Shown: in pieces, positions 15,105 to 23,729 of the stretch
Layout of the letters: each line of letters begins with the position of its first letter
How positions within the stretch are numbered: position 1 is the stretch's first letter
Assembly: GCA_903871855.1 (NCBI GenBank)
Contig: CAIQIK010000040.1
Span: forward strand, 1 to 39,870
Length of the DNA: 39,870 nt
Direction of reading: 5' to 3'
Source of the DNA: an uncultured Caldisericota bacterium
GTDB lineage: Bacteria > Caldisericota > Caldisericia > Cryosericales > Cryosericaceae
Position numbers and translations under genes: made by a program
The notes under the pieces: generated by a model
What the model saw: only the letters and a program-made list of their open reading frames with translations
The model's database searches: none
What the model was told of the DNA's origin: nothing

Positions 15105-16796
15105 TTGGAGTGTCGCGCACCTGCATCGGTTCGCGAGGCAGGTCCGGTCGCGAGGAATCACGCTGCTCCGCACCGTCTTAGCACGTCAGCACAGCGTCTG
15201 GTCGCCGGCATACTCATTCTGGCGGTGCTGGTGAGTGCCAGCGGGTGTGCAGCTCCAGGACAACTGGTCGCCACCATCGGCTCCTACGACATGACCGAGG
15301 TCAACCAGTTCCTGAGCTCGGCTGCGCCCGCCGCAGGCGGTATGGCCCTGGTCGTCGTGAAGGATGCGAAGGTCATCGAGAGCGCCGGCTACGCCAGATT
15401 CGGCCCCGGGACGGTCGTGAATATTGGCTCCGCTTCACGCTGGTTGGCGGCTGCTGCGATGATGACCCTGGTGGATCGGGGCACGCTTGCGCTCGACGAC
15501 CCCGTCTCCAAGTACCTGCCCGAGTTCACCGGCGACAAGGCCGGCATCACCATACGGCAGCTTTGGTCCTATGACTCCGGACTGTCAACGACGGACATCT
15601 CGATCGCCGACCGGACGCTGACGCTGGAGGAGTGTGTTAAACGCATTGCCGCCGGACCCCTGCTCTCCCTTCCCGGCAGCGTGGTGACCGACGGTTCTGT
15701 TTCCATCCAGGTTGGAGCCCGTGTCTGCGAGGTTCTCAGCGGGATGACATGGCAGGAGTTTTTCCGTGTCAGCATTGCCGAGCCTCTCGGCATGAACAGC
15801 ACCAGCTTCAACCTGATGGGGTTCAATCGGAATCCAGATGTGGCTGGTGGCGCGCGCTCGACAGCCGAGGACTATGCCCGGTTCCTGACCATGCTCCTGC
15901 AGGGTGGCGTCTGGTCCGGCAAGCATATCCTCTCGAAGGAGGCCGTCGCCCAAATGGAGCAGGACCAGGCCGCCTCATCTACCATCGTTGCGACCCCCTA
16001 TACCGCAGTCGTGTCGCTTCTCCCCTCGATCAGCCATGCCTGTCCAGGGCTGGGCATGTGGCGTGAGGAAGTCGACTCCGGTACCGGAACCCTCCTGATC
16101 GCCTCCTGTCCAGGCACCTACGGGTTTACACCGTGGATCGATTACAAATTGAACCTCGCAGGGGTCCTGTCCATGCAGTATGACATGGGCAAGGCCGCCT
16201 ATGCCATCATGCGCGTGCGCCAGCTGGTGCCCCAGGCCATCGCTGCCGGGCCTCGCTTCAAGGATGTCCCTGCCACATCGTGGGCGTATGCCGCAGTCGC
16301 CGACCTGAGCGCCCGCGGTCTCGTTACCGGATATGCAGACGGCAAGTTCCATCCGAACAACGCGGTGACACGAGCAGAATACGCCAAGCTTGTCTGTACC
16401 GCCGTGGGCGTCGAGCCGGACACTGTGACGTCCGATCCCTTTAAGGATGTTACGGTCACTCACTGGGCGGCAGGTTACATCGCTGCTGTTGCCAACAGGG
16501 GATGGCTGACCGGATACCCCGGAGGTCTCTTCAAGCCCGAGGAACCCGTGAGCATAGCTCAGACGATTGTGGCTGTCGCACGTTCACAGGGCTGGAAGGA
16601 CATGGCGACACTTCCCTATACAGACGTTCAGCCCGGCTATTGGGCCTATACATTTATCGAGGCCTGCTTCAGCAGAGGCATCATCAGGAATCCCGACCCC
16701 GGCATCGAATCCGAGGGAAAACTGAACCCCGAGAGCCCTTGCACGCGCGCCCAAGTATGCGTTCTGCTCAGCCGTCTGCTTTCTCTGAAACCCTGA
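15105..16796 (+). CDS. Lipoprotein with degenerate serine-hydrolase domain and SLH repeats
   Basis: About 563 residues. A hydrophobic signal segment ends in a lipobox-like SASGC (lipid Cys near 48). A beta-lactamase/penicillin-binding-type serine hydrolase follows, with GSASRWLAAAAMMTLVDRG (about 108-126) and EPLGMNSTSF. The nucleophile Ser109 is present, but the Lys of the SxxK motif is Arg112, and the usual catalytic Tyr of the second motif appears to be Asp196 (VTDGSVSIQV). The C terminus carries three SLH repeats beginning FKDVPATSWAYAAV, FKDVTVTHWAAGYI and YTDVQPGYWAYTFI, which bind cell-wall polymers. I infer an exported surface pseudoenzyme or a modified enzyme. The start is uncertain: TTG at 15105 has GGAG four bases upstream and follows the promoter; the frame stays open to 14919. 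Confidence 0.75.
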   Translation: MECRAPASVREAGPVARNHAAPHRLSTSAQRLVAGILILAVLVSASGCAAPGQLVATIGSYDMTEVNQFLSSAAPAAGGMALVVVKDAKVIESAGYARFGPGTVVNIGSASRWLAAAAMMTLVDRGTLALDDPVSKYLPEFTGDKAGITIRQLWSYDSGLSTTDISIADRTLTLEECVKRIAAGPLLSLPGSVVTDGSVSIQVGARVCEVLSGMTWQEFFRVSIAEPLGMNSTSFNLMGFNRNPDVAGGARSTAEDYARFLTMLLQGGVWSGKHILSKEAVAQMEQDQAASSTIVATPYTAVVSLLPSISHACPGLGMWREEVDSGTGTLLIASCPGTYGFTPWIDYKLNLAGVLSMQYDMGKAAYAIMRVRQLVPQAIAAGPRFKDVPATSWAYAAVADLSARGLVTGYADGKFHPNNAVTRAEYAKLVCTAVGVEPDTVTSDPFKDVTVTHWAAGYIAAVANRGWLTGYPGGLFKPEEPVSIAQTIVAVARSQGWKDMATLPYTDVQPGYWAYTFIEACFSRGIIRNPDPGIESEGKLNPESPCTRAQVCVLLSRLLSLKP

Positions 16797-16875
16797 CCCT
16801 CCGTTAAGAGCTGTAAACGAAACGGGAATCTCCCCCTTGATGTTGCAAGAATGGGGACTGTGCCAAGCACCACAA

Positions 16876-16899
16876 ACGCCCCGGATTGCTCTGGGGCGT
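16876..16899. terminator. Hairpin between convergent genes
   Basis: ACGCCCC (16876-16882) pairs with GGGGCGT (16893-16899) around a ten-base loop. It lies between the stops of the SLH lipoprotein gene and the minus-strand acidic-protein gene. On the minus strand it is followed by a short TTTG, so it probably terminates the acidic-protein gene. Confidence 0.6.
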
Positions 16900-16927
16900 C
16901 ATGCATTCAGAAAGCGTGTGCGAACAA

Positions 16928-17224
16928 CTAATCGTCCTCGTCGTCTTTGGCTTCCTCCGTTTCTTCTTCCTTTTCCTCATCGTCCCAGTCGGTGTCAGTG
17001 TCGGCAAGGTCGTCGAGAATATCCTGAAGGTCGTCCAGCTGATCCATCAGATTATCGACATCATCATCCGACAGGTCGGACGCATCAATCTGTTCATAGG
17101 CCTCATCGAGTTCCGCACGCAAGCGTGCCGCCTCTTCCACGGTAACGTTGTCCTCATCCAGCTCGCTGATCTCCAGTTCAAGCGCACTGACGATTTCCTC
17201 GAGCCGTACTCTCTCGTCATCCAT
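16928..17224 (-). CDS. Small acidic coiled-coil protein, function unknown
   Basis: A 98-residue, strongly acidic protein, almost entirely helix-forming with heptad-like Leu/Ile spacing (residues 5-75), ending in a run rich in Asp and Glu. No family was recognised. A real gene is likely: GGGAGG lies five bases before the ATG, a hairpin follows the stop, and the frame is uninterrupted. It precedes no obvious operon partner; the DUF4342 gene upstream on the same strand has its own terminator. Possible roles include a DNA-mimic or a scaffold, but nothing in the sequence decides this. Confidence 0.6.
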   Translation of the reverse strand: MDDERVRLEEIVSALELEISELDEDNVTVEEAARLRAELDEAYEQIDASDLSDDDVDNLMDQLDDLQDILDDLADTDTDWDDEEKEEETEEAKDDEDD

Positions 17225-17314
17225 GACTGCCTCCCATGGTGATATGTGAGTGTGATGCCGGCACTATAGAGAAAACGTCCCGCGTTTCAAGCCCCTGACA
17301 AAGAAATAATGAAC

Positions 17315-17334
17315 GACCGGGTTCTTGCCCGGTC
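17315..17334 (-). terminator. Hairpin after the DUF4342 gene
   Basis: GACCGGG (17315-17321) pairs with CCCGGTC (17328-17334). On the minus strand it follows the DUF4342 stop by about 26 bp and is trailed by GTTCATTATTTCTTT, a loose T-rich tract. Confidence 0.6.
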
Positions 17335-17360
17335 ATCTGGCGTGCCCCAGCGAGAGTGGA

Positions 17361-17663
17361 CTACTGTCCCGGAGTCTCGCTCTTGTCCACGGCCGAGCCT
17401 TCGACGGTCGGTTTCGCCGGCGCATCGACAAGCTCAACAGCAATGGTATAGGATGCCGCAAGAGCGGCGACCGCCCCGATGGCCGCCCACACGGGAAGCA
17501 GGACTGCACCTACGACACCCGCGGTGAGCGGGATCTCGAACAGCGCAACGCCATCCTTGTCCTTGATTGTGATACGCCGGACGTTGCCCTGGTGGACCAG
17601 GTCCCTGACCTGCTGCAACAGCCTCTCGCCACTGACCTTGAACTCTTCTGTTCGATTGCTCAT
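17361..17663 (-). CDS. DUF4342 domain protein
   Basis: A 100-residue protein. EEFKVSGERLLQQVRDLVHQGNVRRITIKDKDG (about 5-37) is a helix and strand pair, followed by LFEIPLTAGVVGAVLLPVWAAIGAVAALA, a hydrophobic stretch likely to insert in the membrane. This layout is the DUF4342 family, common in Firmicutes and other bacteria and of unknown function. I use the ATG at 17663 because AGAGGAG lies upstream and family members begin here; the frame is open for 22 more codons. A hairpin follows the stop. Confidence 0.8.
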   Translation of the reverse strand: MSNRTEEFKVSGERLLQQVRDLVHQGNVRRITIKDKDGVALFEIPLTAGVVGAVLLPVWAAIGAVAALAASYTIAVELVDAPAKPTVEGSAVDKSETPGQ

Positions 17664-18040
17664 GTCTCGTCTCCTCTGATGTCCTTGCAGATTCACAGGA
17701 TCACGGCACTGTGCCTGTCCTGTCGTCACTTTCTCTACGCAGGTGAAGGAGCTGAAGTTACACGGGCGCCGGGCGTGGAGGCTCCATGGCCTTGTTCACG
17801 AACGACAGGACTGCTTCGTGGCGACAGTGGAAGGATGCCCAGGGAATCGCAATGAGTTCATATGGCGTCTGGCCTGTGACTTTGAGGCATTATGCTTACA
17901 ATACAGGCAGATGTTGACTTGCTGCACCTGGTTTGACAAACCGCTACACAGTATGGAATGGGAATTGCTGTGAAGAAGCCTGTCCCACGATGATGAGGGA
18001 AATGAGTGTTGAAGACTCGACACATACTTCAAGGAGCGAC
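17664..18040. other. Divergent intergenic region; no gene recognised
   Basis: This 377-bp stretch lies between the starts of the DUF4342 gene and the DegV gene, so it should hold both promoters. TTGACT and TTGACA boxes occur in the 17914-17939 part, but I see no well-spaced -10 partner. Short frames here lack ribosome-binding sites. Confidence 0.5.
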
Positions 18041-18898
18041 ATGATGACAAAGAACACGATAGCGATCATCACCGACAGCAGCTGTGACATACCAAGAGAC
18101 TATATCTTGCAGCATCACATTTTCGTGCTGCCTCTTCAAGTGAATATGCCGGAAGGACAGTTCTTTGACGGCGTAGACATTACACCCGATGAGGTCTATT
18201 CTCGTATGCCGAAGGTGATACCCTCCACTTCTCAACCTTCTCCGGGTCATGTCCAGCAACTATTCGAACGAATCAAGGAGGAGGGCTATCAGGAAGCCAT
18301 TGCTGTCTGCATGTCCTCAGGCCTCAGCGGCACGTACAGTGTCATTTGCATGTGTGCAAAGGAAGTCGAAGGATTGGTCGTGCAGGCCGTTGACAGCCAT
18401 CGTCTTTCCATGGCTTTGGGGCTTCTAGTGATGCAGGCTGTCGAGATGAGCGAGAAAGGACACTCCTCTCGAGAGATCGTAGCCAGCTTGAATGATGGCT
18501 GGAAACAAACGAATGCATTCTTCTGTATGCCTTCTCTCATGTATCTCATCAAGGGTGGCAGAATCGGCCTAGTAGAAGGCACCATAGGCACCCTGTTGAG
18601 GATCGTGCCCGTTATCTCCATAAACAACGAAGAAGGCCGCTATTATACCTATGCAAAGATGCGCAGCTATTCCCTTGCCATCAAGAAAATAGAGGAAACC
18701 GTCAGGACACTGGTGAAGAACAAGATGGTCAATGTCGCTGTCATGCACGGCGGAGCCCTGGAACAGGCGAAGAAAGTCTATGCCTCTTTGGCAACCATGG
18801 AGGGTTTGCGCAACATCTATATGAGTCAGATCAGTCCCGCATTGGGAGTTCACACTGGCCCGGGCCTGTTCGGCGTTGCCTACAAGGTCGTGGACTAG
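18041..18898 (+). CDS. DegV family fatty-acid-binding protein
   Basis: A 285-residue protein with the full DegV layout. AIITDSSCDIP (about 6-16) and the PSTSQPSPG segment form the N-terminal lipid-head pocket. SSGLSGTY (about 92-99) is the conserved serine turn. YLIKGGRIG (about 166-174) starts the second domain. Proteins of this family bind a long-chain fatty acid; FakB members present it to the kinase FakA for phosphorylation, but no fakA gene is in the window. AAGGAG at 18031-18036 serves the ATG at 18041 or the next ATG three bases later. The frame is open further upstream but without a ribosome-binding site. Confidence 0.9.
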   Translation: MMTKNTIAIITDSSCDIPRDYILQHHIFVLPLQVNMPEGQFFDGVDITPDEVYSRMPKVIPSTSQPSPGHVQQLFERIKEEGYQEAIAVCMSSGLSGTYSVICMCAKEVEGLVVQAVDSHRLSMALGLLVMQAVEMSEKGHSSREIVASLNDGWKQTNAFFCMPSLMYLIKGGRIGLVEGTIGTLLRIVPVISINNEEGRYYTYAKMRSYSLAIKKIEETVRTLVKNKMVNVAVMHGGALEQAKKVYASLATMEGLRNIYMSQISPALGVHTGPGLFGVAYKVVD

Positions 18899-19145
18899 AA
18901 GGTCCCTGGGTCAGCTTGTGAGGCTGAAACCGACGATAACGTAAGCGGTTTTGCCACTTTCAACCGTCGCCATGCCTGAGCCTCGGTCCTGTCGACTGAC
19001 GAGTCTTTGAGGGCTGGTTTTGCCTGCCCTGTTGTTATCTTGTCCGTACAAATGAAGGGACCCAGATTAGACCGGCGCTGGTACGGCTGCCCCGCGAGGC
19101 TATACTAGTCTCAGGCGCGGCTTCACCGCGGAAGGGAGGAACCTG

Positions 19146-20039
19146 ATGGAGAAACGACCATTTGGCAAGACCGGTGTCGAACTCCCGATCCTGAGCCTCG
19201 GATGTCAGCGGTTGGTGGATGAGGAAGGCTGCAGCCGGGACCAGGCCGTTGCCATCCTCGAACGGGCCTTGAAACGCGGCGTGTGGTACTTTGACACGGC
19301 GCCGGCCTACTCGGAGGGCGAAAGCGAACGGCGCGTCGGGCTGGTGGCGATCAGGCGGCGCACGGACATGTGGATCGCGACCAAGGTCAACGAGACCACC
19401 CGGGACGGCGCCCGTCGGCAGCTGGAGGCGAGCCTTGACCGACTGCAGACCGACCACGTGGAAGAAGTGCGTCTGCACAACATCTTCAACTTTGATCGTC
19501 TGGACGCCATGACCGGCAAGGACGGAGCGCTTCAGGCCCTGATCGAGGCGCAGGAAGAGGGGTTGGTACGGTTCATCAGTATCTCGGGACATGCAAATCC
19601 GCAGGTGCTGCTCGAGGCTATCCGGCGTTTCCCTTTCGATACAGCCCTCTGCGCTCTCTCAGCGCTGGACCATTTCATCTACAGCTTCGCAGAGGAGTTT
19701 CTGCCGTTTGCGCTCCAGAAATGCATGGGCGTCGTCGGCATGAAGGTTTTGGGTTACAAGGCTCTGACCACCGACTGGCAACGGGCGCTGCGGTACAGCA
19801 TGGGTCTGCCGGTTACTACAGTCATTGCCGGCTGCTCCACCATCGAACAGCTGGACGGCGATATCGACCTGGCCGAGAACTTCGTGCCGATGACCAGCGT
19901 CGAGCGTCTGGGGTTCTTCCGTGACATCCTGCCCATGGTGACGCCGCAGAATATGCCGTGGAAGTCCAAGGATTGGGCGCGCAAGGACTGGATAGAACGG
20001 AAAGAACCATTCGGATTGACGCGCACCGGCTGCCAGTAA
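19146..20039 (+). CDS. Aldo/keto reductase family oxidoreductase
   Basis: A 297-residue TIM-barrel protein. FGKTGVELPILSLGC starts the barrel; WYFDTAPAYSEGESE contains the catalytic Asp and Tyr, IATKVN the Lys, and VRLHNI the His. It lacks the extended cofactor loop of longer family members, and the NADPH-binding C-terminal strand reads VIAGCSTIEQL. The family reduces aldehydes and ketones using NAD(P)H; the substrate cannot be read from sequence. GGGAGG lies six bases before the ATG, and a TATACT box sits about 40 bp upstream without a clear -35. The DUF2804 gene follows by 30 bp, suggesting an operon. Confidence 0.9.
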   Translation: MEKRPFGKTGVELPILSLGCQRLVDEEGCSRDQAVAILERALKRGVWYFDTAPAYSEGESERRVGLVAIRRRTDMWIATKVNETTRDGARRQLEASLDRLQTDHVEEVRLHNIFNFDRLDAMTGKDGALQALIEAQEEGLVRFISISGHANPQVLLEAIRRFPFDTALCALSALDHFIYSFAEEFLPFALQKCMGVVGMKVLGYKALTTDWQRALRYSMGLPVTTVIAGCSTIEQLDGDIDLAENFVPMTSVERLGFFRDILPMVTPQNMPWKSKDWARKDWIERKEPFGLTRTGCQ

Positions 20040-20069
20040 TGGTATGGCACACCGAAAAGGGGGATATCG

Positions 20070-21092
20070 ATGCAGCATGAGCTGACCACGCACGTGGACC
20101 TGTTGAACGACGGGGGCGAACTGAACGAGAAGGGATGGGCACGCCGGCTGGTGGCCACCTATAACCGCGAGCGCATCGCCGCAAGCTGGCTGCGCATCAA
20201 GGAATGGGACTACTACTGTGTTTTGGCTCCAAACTACGGCGTGGCCATGACGATCTCGGACATCGGCTACCTGGCCAACATCTCGGTGACCTGGCTGGAT
20301 TTCGTGAACCGGACTGAGGTCACGGCGACCATTATGAAGCCGTTCACGCGCGGGTCGCTCAACCTGCCGCGCACATCTGAGACAGGAGACACCACGTACA
20401 AGGACAGCCACATCGACATGCGCTTCACGCGCAACCTTGCGTCACGCGTGCTGACCCTGGATTTCCCGGGTTTCGACCGCGGTAAGGGGATCAAAGGCAG
20501 CCTGAGACTGGACCAGGACCCAGCACTGGAAAGCATGGTCATCCTGACCCCGTTCGAGCATGCGCCGAAGGCCTTCTACTACAACCAGAAAGTCAACTGT
20601 ATGCCCGCGACGGGAACCATCACCGTCGGCGGCGTGGACTACCTCTTCGACTCGCAGACGTCGGCCGGCGTCCTTGACTGGGGTCGGGGTGTCTGGCCCT
20701 ATCGCAACACCTGGTACTGGGGCTCCGGGTCCGGCCTTGTGAAGGGGCATTCCTTTGGGTTCAACATCGGCTATGGTTTTGGTGACACGAGCGCCGCCAG
20801 CGAGAACGTCATCGTGTGGGACGGCAGGATTCACAAGTTCGACCGCATCGAATTCCAGATTCCGCAGGACTCCTTCCTCAAGCCGTGGAAGTTCGTGAGC
20901 AGCGACGGCCGATTCGACATGGACTTCGAACCCATCCTGGACCGCCATGCCAAGACTGATATCGGCGTCATCAAGACCATACAGCATCAGGTCTTTGGGC
21001 GCTTCACCGGTGACGCCGTCCTTGACGACGGGACCCGGGTGCACCTCGACCACTTCCTCGGTTTCGCCGAGAAGGTATTCAACGCATGGTGA
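20070..21092 (+). CDS. DUF2804 family protein
   Basis: A 340-residue protein rich in beta strands. The patterns RIKEWDYYCVLAPNYGVAMTI, FEHAPKAFYYNQKVNCMPATG and LDWGRGVWPYRNTWYWGSG are those of DUF2804 proteins. The family is widespread and of unknown function, with a likely lipocalin-like double-barrel fold. No signal peptide is visible, so it is cytoplasmic. AGGGGG lies six bases before the ATG. It lies between the aldo/keto reductase (30-bp gap) and a GNAT gene (7-bp gap), so the three are probably co-transcribed up to the terminator at 21929. Confidence 0.85.
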   Translation: MQHELTTHVDLLNDGGELNEKGWARRLVATYNRERIAASWLRIKEWDYYCVLAPNYGVAMTISDIGYLANISVTWLDFVNRTEVTATIMKPFTRGSLNLPRTSETGDTTYKDSHIDMRFTRNLASRVLTLDFPGFDRGKGIKGSLRLDQDPALESMVILTPFEHAPKAFYYNQKVNCMPATGTITVGGVDYLFDSQTSAGVLDWGRGVWPYRNTWYWGSGSGLVKGHSFGFNIGYGFGDTSAASENVIVWDGRIHKFDRIEFQIPQDSFLKPWKFVSSDGRFDMDFEPILDRHAKTDIGVIKTIQHQVFGRFTGDAVLDDGTRVHLDHFLGFAEKVFNAW

Positions 21093-21099
21093 GGCCATT

Positions 21100-21897
21100 A
21101 TGAGCGCAACAAGGATTCTTCCGGTAGCAGTACGCAACGCAGGCGACCTTGCCACGATCTGTGCAGGAGAGGGAGCTAAATCCGATCCATTGTGGGAACG
21201 AGCGACCAAGGCCAAGAGGCAGTGGGTCCGCGACCGTCTTGCCGAGCTGGGCACGTTTGCCTGGGTCGCCTACAACGGTGCCGACCCCATCGGCATGATC
21301 CAGTGTCATCCCGATCGCGACTCTGCCGGCGTGGGTGTGGCCGTCATCGATTGTCTCTGGGTGCCCAAGAAGTCCCGCTGGGGACGAGGCATTGGCAGCA
21401 AGCTTCTGGCAGAGGTAGAGACGACCATGCAGCGCCAGCATCGCTGGTTTGACGGCAAACCCGCCGACGGCATGGCTGCCATGGCCTTTCACGGCGAAGC
21501 CGAGGGCCAGCAGTCTGCCGAATCGTTCTACCTACACCACGGGTTTGCACACGTCGCCGGCGATCCCGACCTCATGTTTAAGCCCTTCCTACCCGAAACC
21601 GTCTGGACCCCGACTCCCCACGCAATGGCGACGCCAACGTCTCTGCCCGACGACCAGGCTCGTGTCACCGTGCTGCTCGGACCTGTCTCGTGTCCGTTCC
21701 AGTACCGTATTCTCAGCAAGACCGGTGCCTATGTCGGCGAGAAGCTCGGCATTCCGGTCACCGAAGTGGACGCCATCATCGATCCTGAAGGTTATCTGGC
21801 TCATGGCGGGCTCTCCGGTATCCTCGTGAAGGGCCGCCTGCTCCAGTATGACCTTCTGCAACGTGAGAAACTCGACGAGGAACTAGCTGGGTTGTAG
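21100..21897 (+). CDS. GNAT acetyltransferase with YoaP-like C-terminal domain
   Basis: A 265-residue protein. Residues 1 to about 160 form a GNAT fold: FAWVAYNGADPIGMIQ (strands 2-3), VIDCLWVPKKSRWGRGIGSKLL (acetyl-CoA pyrophosphate loop RWGRGIG) and ESFYLHHGFAHV. The part beyond about 180 contains VLLGPVSCPFQYRI and an LGIPVTEVDAI strand-turn, reminiscent of the thioredoxin-like tail of YoaP-type proteins, but with one Cys instead of a CxxC pair. The acetyl acceptor is unknown. The start at 21100 follows TGAGG; it is seven bases after the DUF2804 stop. Confidence 0.8.
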   Translation: MSATRILPVAVRNAGDLATICAGEGAKSDPLWERATKAKRQWVRDRLAELGTFAWVAYNGADPIGMIQCHPDRDSAGVGVAVIDCLWVPKKSRWGRGIGSKLLAEVETTMQRQHRWFDGKPADGMAAMAFHGEAEGQQSAESFYLHHGFAHVAGDPDLMFKPFLPETVWTPTPHAMATPTSLPDDQARVTVLLGPVSCPFQYRILSKTGAYVGEKLGIPVTEVDAIIDPEGYLAHGGLSGILVKGRLLQYDLLQREKLDEELAGL

Positions 21898-21928
21898 GCT
21901 GCCCCGGAAGAAGCAGGCAGGATTCACT

Positions 21929-21955
21929 GGAGCCCCGCTGCGCGGGGCTCCTTTA
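21929..21955 (+). terminator. Strong terminator after the GNAT gene
   Basis: GGAGCCCCGC (21929-21938) pairs perfectly with GCGGGGCTCC (21942-21951) around a TGC loop, followed by TTTA. It closes the reductase-DUF2804-GNAT unit and may also serve the convergent LCP gene that ends at 21977. Confidence 0.85.
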
Positions 21956-21976
21956 CGTCCATGGGTCACGCAGGGT

Positions 21977-22981
21977 TCAGTTCGCAGACGGCGTAGACGG
22001 GGTAGCAATGCCGAAGAGGGGACCCGTTGTCGTTCGGAGCACATCGGCCTTGGGGATGACGTACGATATGCCGTCCACGTACTGTGGAATCCCGGGGAAG
22101 GGGATCGATTCCACGTCTTCGTACGCTACATCCTTGAAGGTCATTCCGATGCGCGCCATCGCGCTGAACGACATGTTGGTCGTTACCGCTGCCCGCACAG
22201 CACGGATAACCGCAGGCAAGCGCAGCAGCGTCCGCACGTCTTTCGTCTGGTCAATGATGGCCGCCAGGAGCTTCTTCTGGCGCGCCACACGCCCGTGGTC
22301 CTCGCCGGACCACGTGCCGAAGTCTCCGACGGCGTCCATCCTGAACCGCGCATACCCCAGCGCCTGCTCGCCGTCGAGATGCTGGACGCCCGGCTGCAGG
22401 TCAATGAGCACGTCGACCGCCTTGTAGAGCATCCTCTCCTCGACGTCGATGGTCACGCCGCCCAGGGCGTCGATGATGGCTGCGAACCCTGCAAAATCGG
22501 TCTTGACCGTGTAGTCGATGCGAAGACCCGGCAGCAGGTCTGTCGTGATCGTGTCGACCAGCAGGCTGGTTCCACCGTCTCGGTAGTATCCGCTGGAAGC
22601 CTGGTTCAACTTGTTGATGCCGTGACCTGGGATCGTGACGCGCGTGTCGCGTGGCAAAGACAGTAGCCGTACATGCTTCGTCGCCGGGTCCAAGCGTACC
22701 AGGATGATCGCGTCTGTGCGCCCGGGGTCATCTGTTGTGCGAGAGTCAGCTCCTAGCAGCAGGATGTTAATGGGTTTATCGAGGTCGGGTTGGGGCTGGA
22801 GAGGTATCGGCGGCACCACGCGTTGCGCAGGAGGCGGATGGTTGATGGTGCCCGCTTCAGAGCCATCGGTGACGAGAGAGTACGCGGGTACAGCACGTGA
22901 CACGGCGACAATGCCGGCAAGCAGCGCCGTTATCGCCAGGAGTGCCAGAACCGTGTGCAGAGTGTGCTTCTGTACCGCCAT
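21977..22981 (-). CDS. LytR-CpsA-Psr (LCP) family cell-wall ligase
   Basis: A 334-residue protein with one N-terminal membrane anchor (about 8-28), a Pro-rich stalk (48-65) and the LCP domain. NILLLGADSRTTDDPGRTDAIILVRLDP holds the conserved Asp and Arg of the pyrophosphate site. SLPRDTRVTIPGHGINKLNQA, GYARFRMD and a final DHGRVARQKKLL continue the family pattern. LCP enzymes transfer teichoic acids, capsule or other glycopolymers from a lipid carrier to peptidoglycan on the outer face of the membrane. AAGGAG lies four bases before the ATG. Its presence fits a thick-walled or S-layer organism, like the SLH lipoprotein. Confidence 0.9.
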   Translation of the reverse strand: MAVQKHTLHTVLALLAITALLAGIVAVSRAVPAYSLVTDGSEAGTINHPPPAQRVVPPIPLQPQPDLDKPINILLLGADSRTTDDPGRTDAIILVRLDPATKHVRLLSLPRDTRVTIPGHGINKLNQASSGYYRDGGTSLLVDTITTDLLPGLRIDYTVKTDFAGFAAIIDALGGVTIDVEERMLYKAVDVLIDLQPGVQHLDGEQALGYARFRMDAVGDFGTWSGEDHGRVARQKKLLAAIIDQTKDVRTLLRLPAVIRAVRAAVTTNMSFSAMARIGMTFKDVAYEDVESIPFPGIPQYVDGISYVIPKADVLRTTTGPLFGIATPSTPSAN

Positions 22982-23077
22982 GCTGCTCCTTATGCCCGTC
23001 AGGGGACCTACCAGTCAGTATACAACACAACAACTACAACATCGCGCAGCATTTTCATGGTCGGTACGTTCTGTTCC

Positions 23078-23223
23078 GTCATTCCCGTGTATGAGGGAAT
23101 CTATCTTAGCCCCGTAGCATGGGTTCCCGCCTTCGCGGGAACGACGAAAACAGGCCCTCCGGGTTGTCTTCTTGGTGGGTGAGAGTTTTTTGATCTGTCA
23201 TTCCCGCGTATGCGGGAATCCAG
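23078..23223. repeat. Cluster of dispersed palindromic repeats
   Basis: Three units lie upstream of the LCP gene: 23078-23100 (imperfect stem), 23119-23145 (GTTCCCGC and GCGGGAAC around CTTC) and 23197-23223 (ATTCCCGC and GCGGGAAT around GTAT, ending ATCCAG). They belong to the family at 9741 and 14352. The rest of 22982-23313 shows no gene. Confidence 0.7.
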
Positions 23224-23313
23224 TCTTCAATCTTGTCTGATCTCCTAGGCTCCCCCTTGCGGAGAAGCACCCCTCGCCTTGGACAAAAGGGCTCGGGGGA
23301 ATGACAAGAAGGA

Positions 23314-23700
23314 CTAGACGTGCCGCGGCTGGTTGAAACCGAAGAGGGCGGCCACGCTCGGGACAAGATACAGGAGGGTCCCCATCACGCGCGAATCCCG
23401 ATTGAGGTGCAGCGGCTCTGCAAGCAGGAGAACCAGCACGAGTCCCAGGACCGCGCCGAAGATGCCTCGCCACAGGCTGTGAGGAAAACGCAATTGCCAT
23501 GCCACCAGCCACATGCCGGCCATGAATCCGACGGGAAAGGCGAGGACACTTCCAAACAGAGCCCCGACGATGTCTCCCCAGCCGGTGCTGGCACCGCTGC
23601 CCAGCTTCACCCCTACCCAACTGCCCACGAGCAGCATGCACCCTCCCAGGACAACCCCCGCGACCAGTTCCAGAAGCGTCGCACGCAGTGACTGTTTCAT
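23314..23700 (-). CDS. Small four-helix membrane protein, function unknown
   Basis: A 128-residue protein with four predicted membrane helices (about 9-30, 41-62, 76-95 and 103-121), rich in Gly and Val. No family was recognised. The ATG at 23700 starts a plausible N terminus (MKQSLRATLLELVAG). A GTG six codons earlier has GGGGG upstream and is an alternative. The adjacent alcohol dehydrogenase gene ends only 11 bp (GTG start) or 29 bp (ATG start) upstream on the same strand, so co-transcription is likely. Confidence 0.6.
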   Translation of the reverse strand: MKQSLRATLLELVAGVVLGGCMLLVGSWVGVKLGSGASTGWGDIVGALFGSVLAFPVGFMAGMWLVAWQLRFPHSLWRGIFGAVLGLVLVLLLAEPLHLNRDSRVMGTLLYLVPSVAALFGFNQPRHV

Positions 23701-23729
23701 GGACACATCACGCGGCACTGCCCCCGTAC

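Noticed and set aside
17743-17973. A 76-codon plus-strand frame upstream of the DegV gene
   Set aside because: There is no ribosome-binding site or family likeness, and it lies in the region that should hold the divergent promoters.
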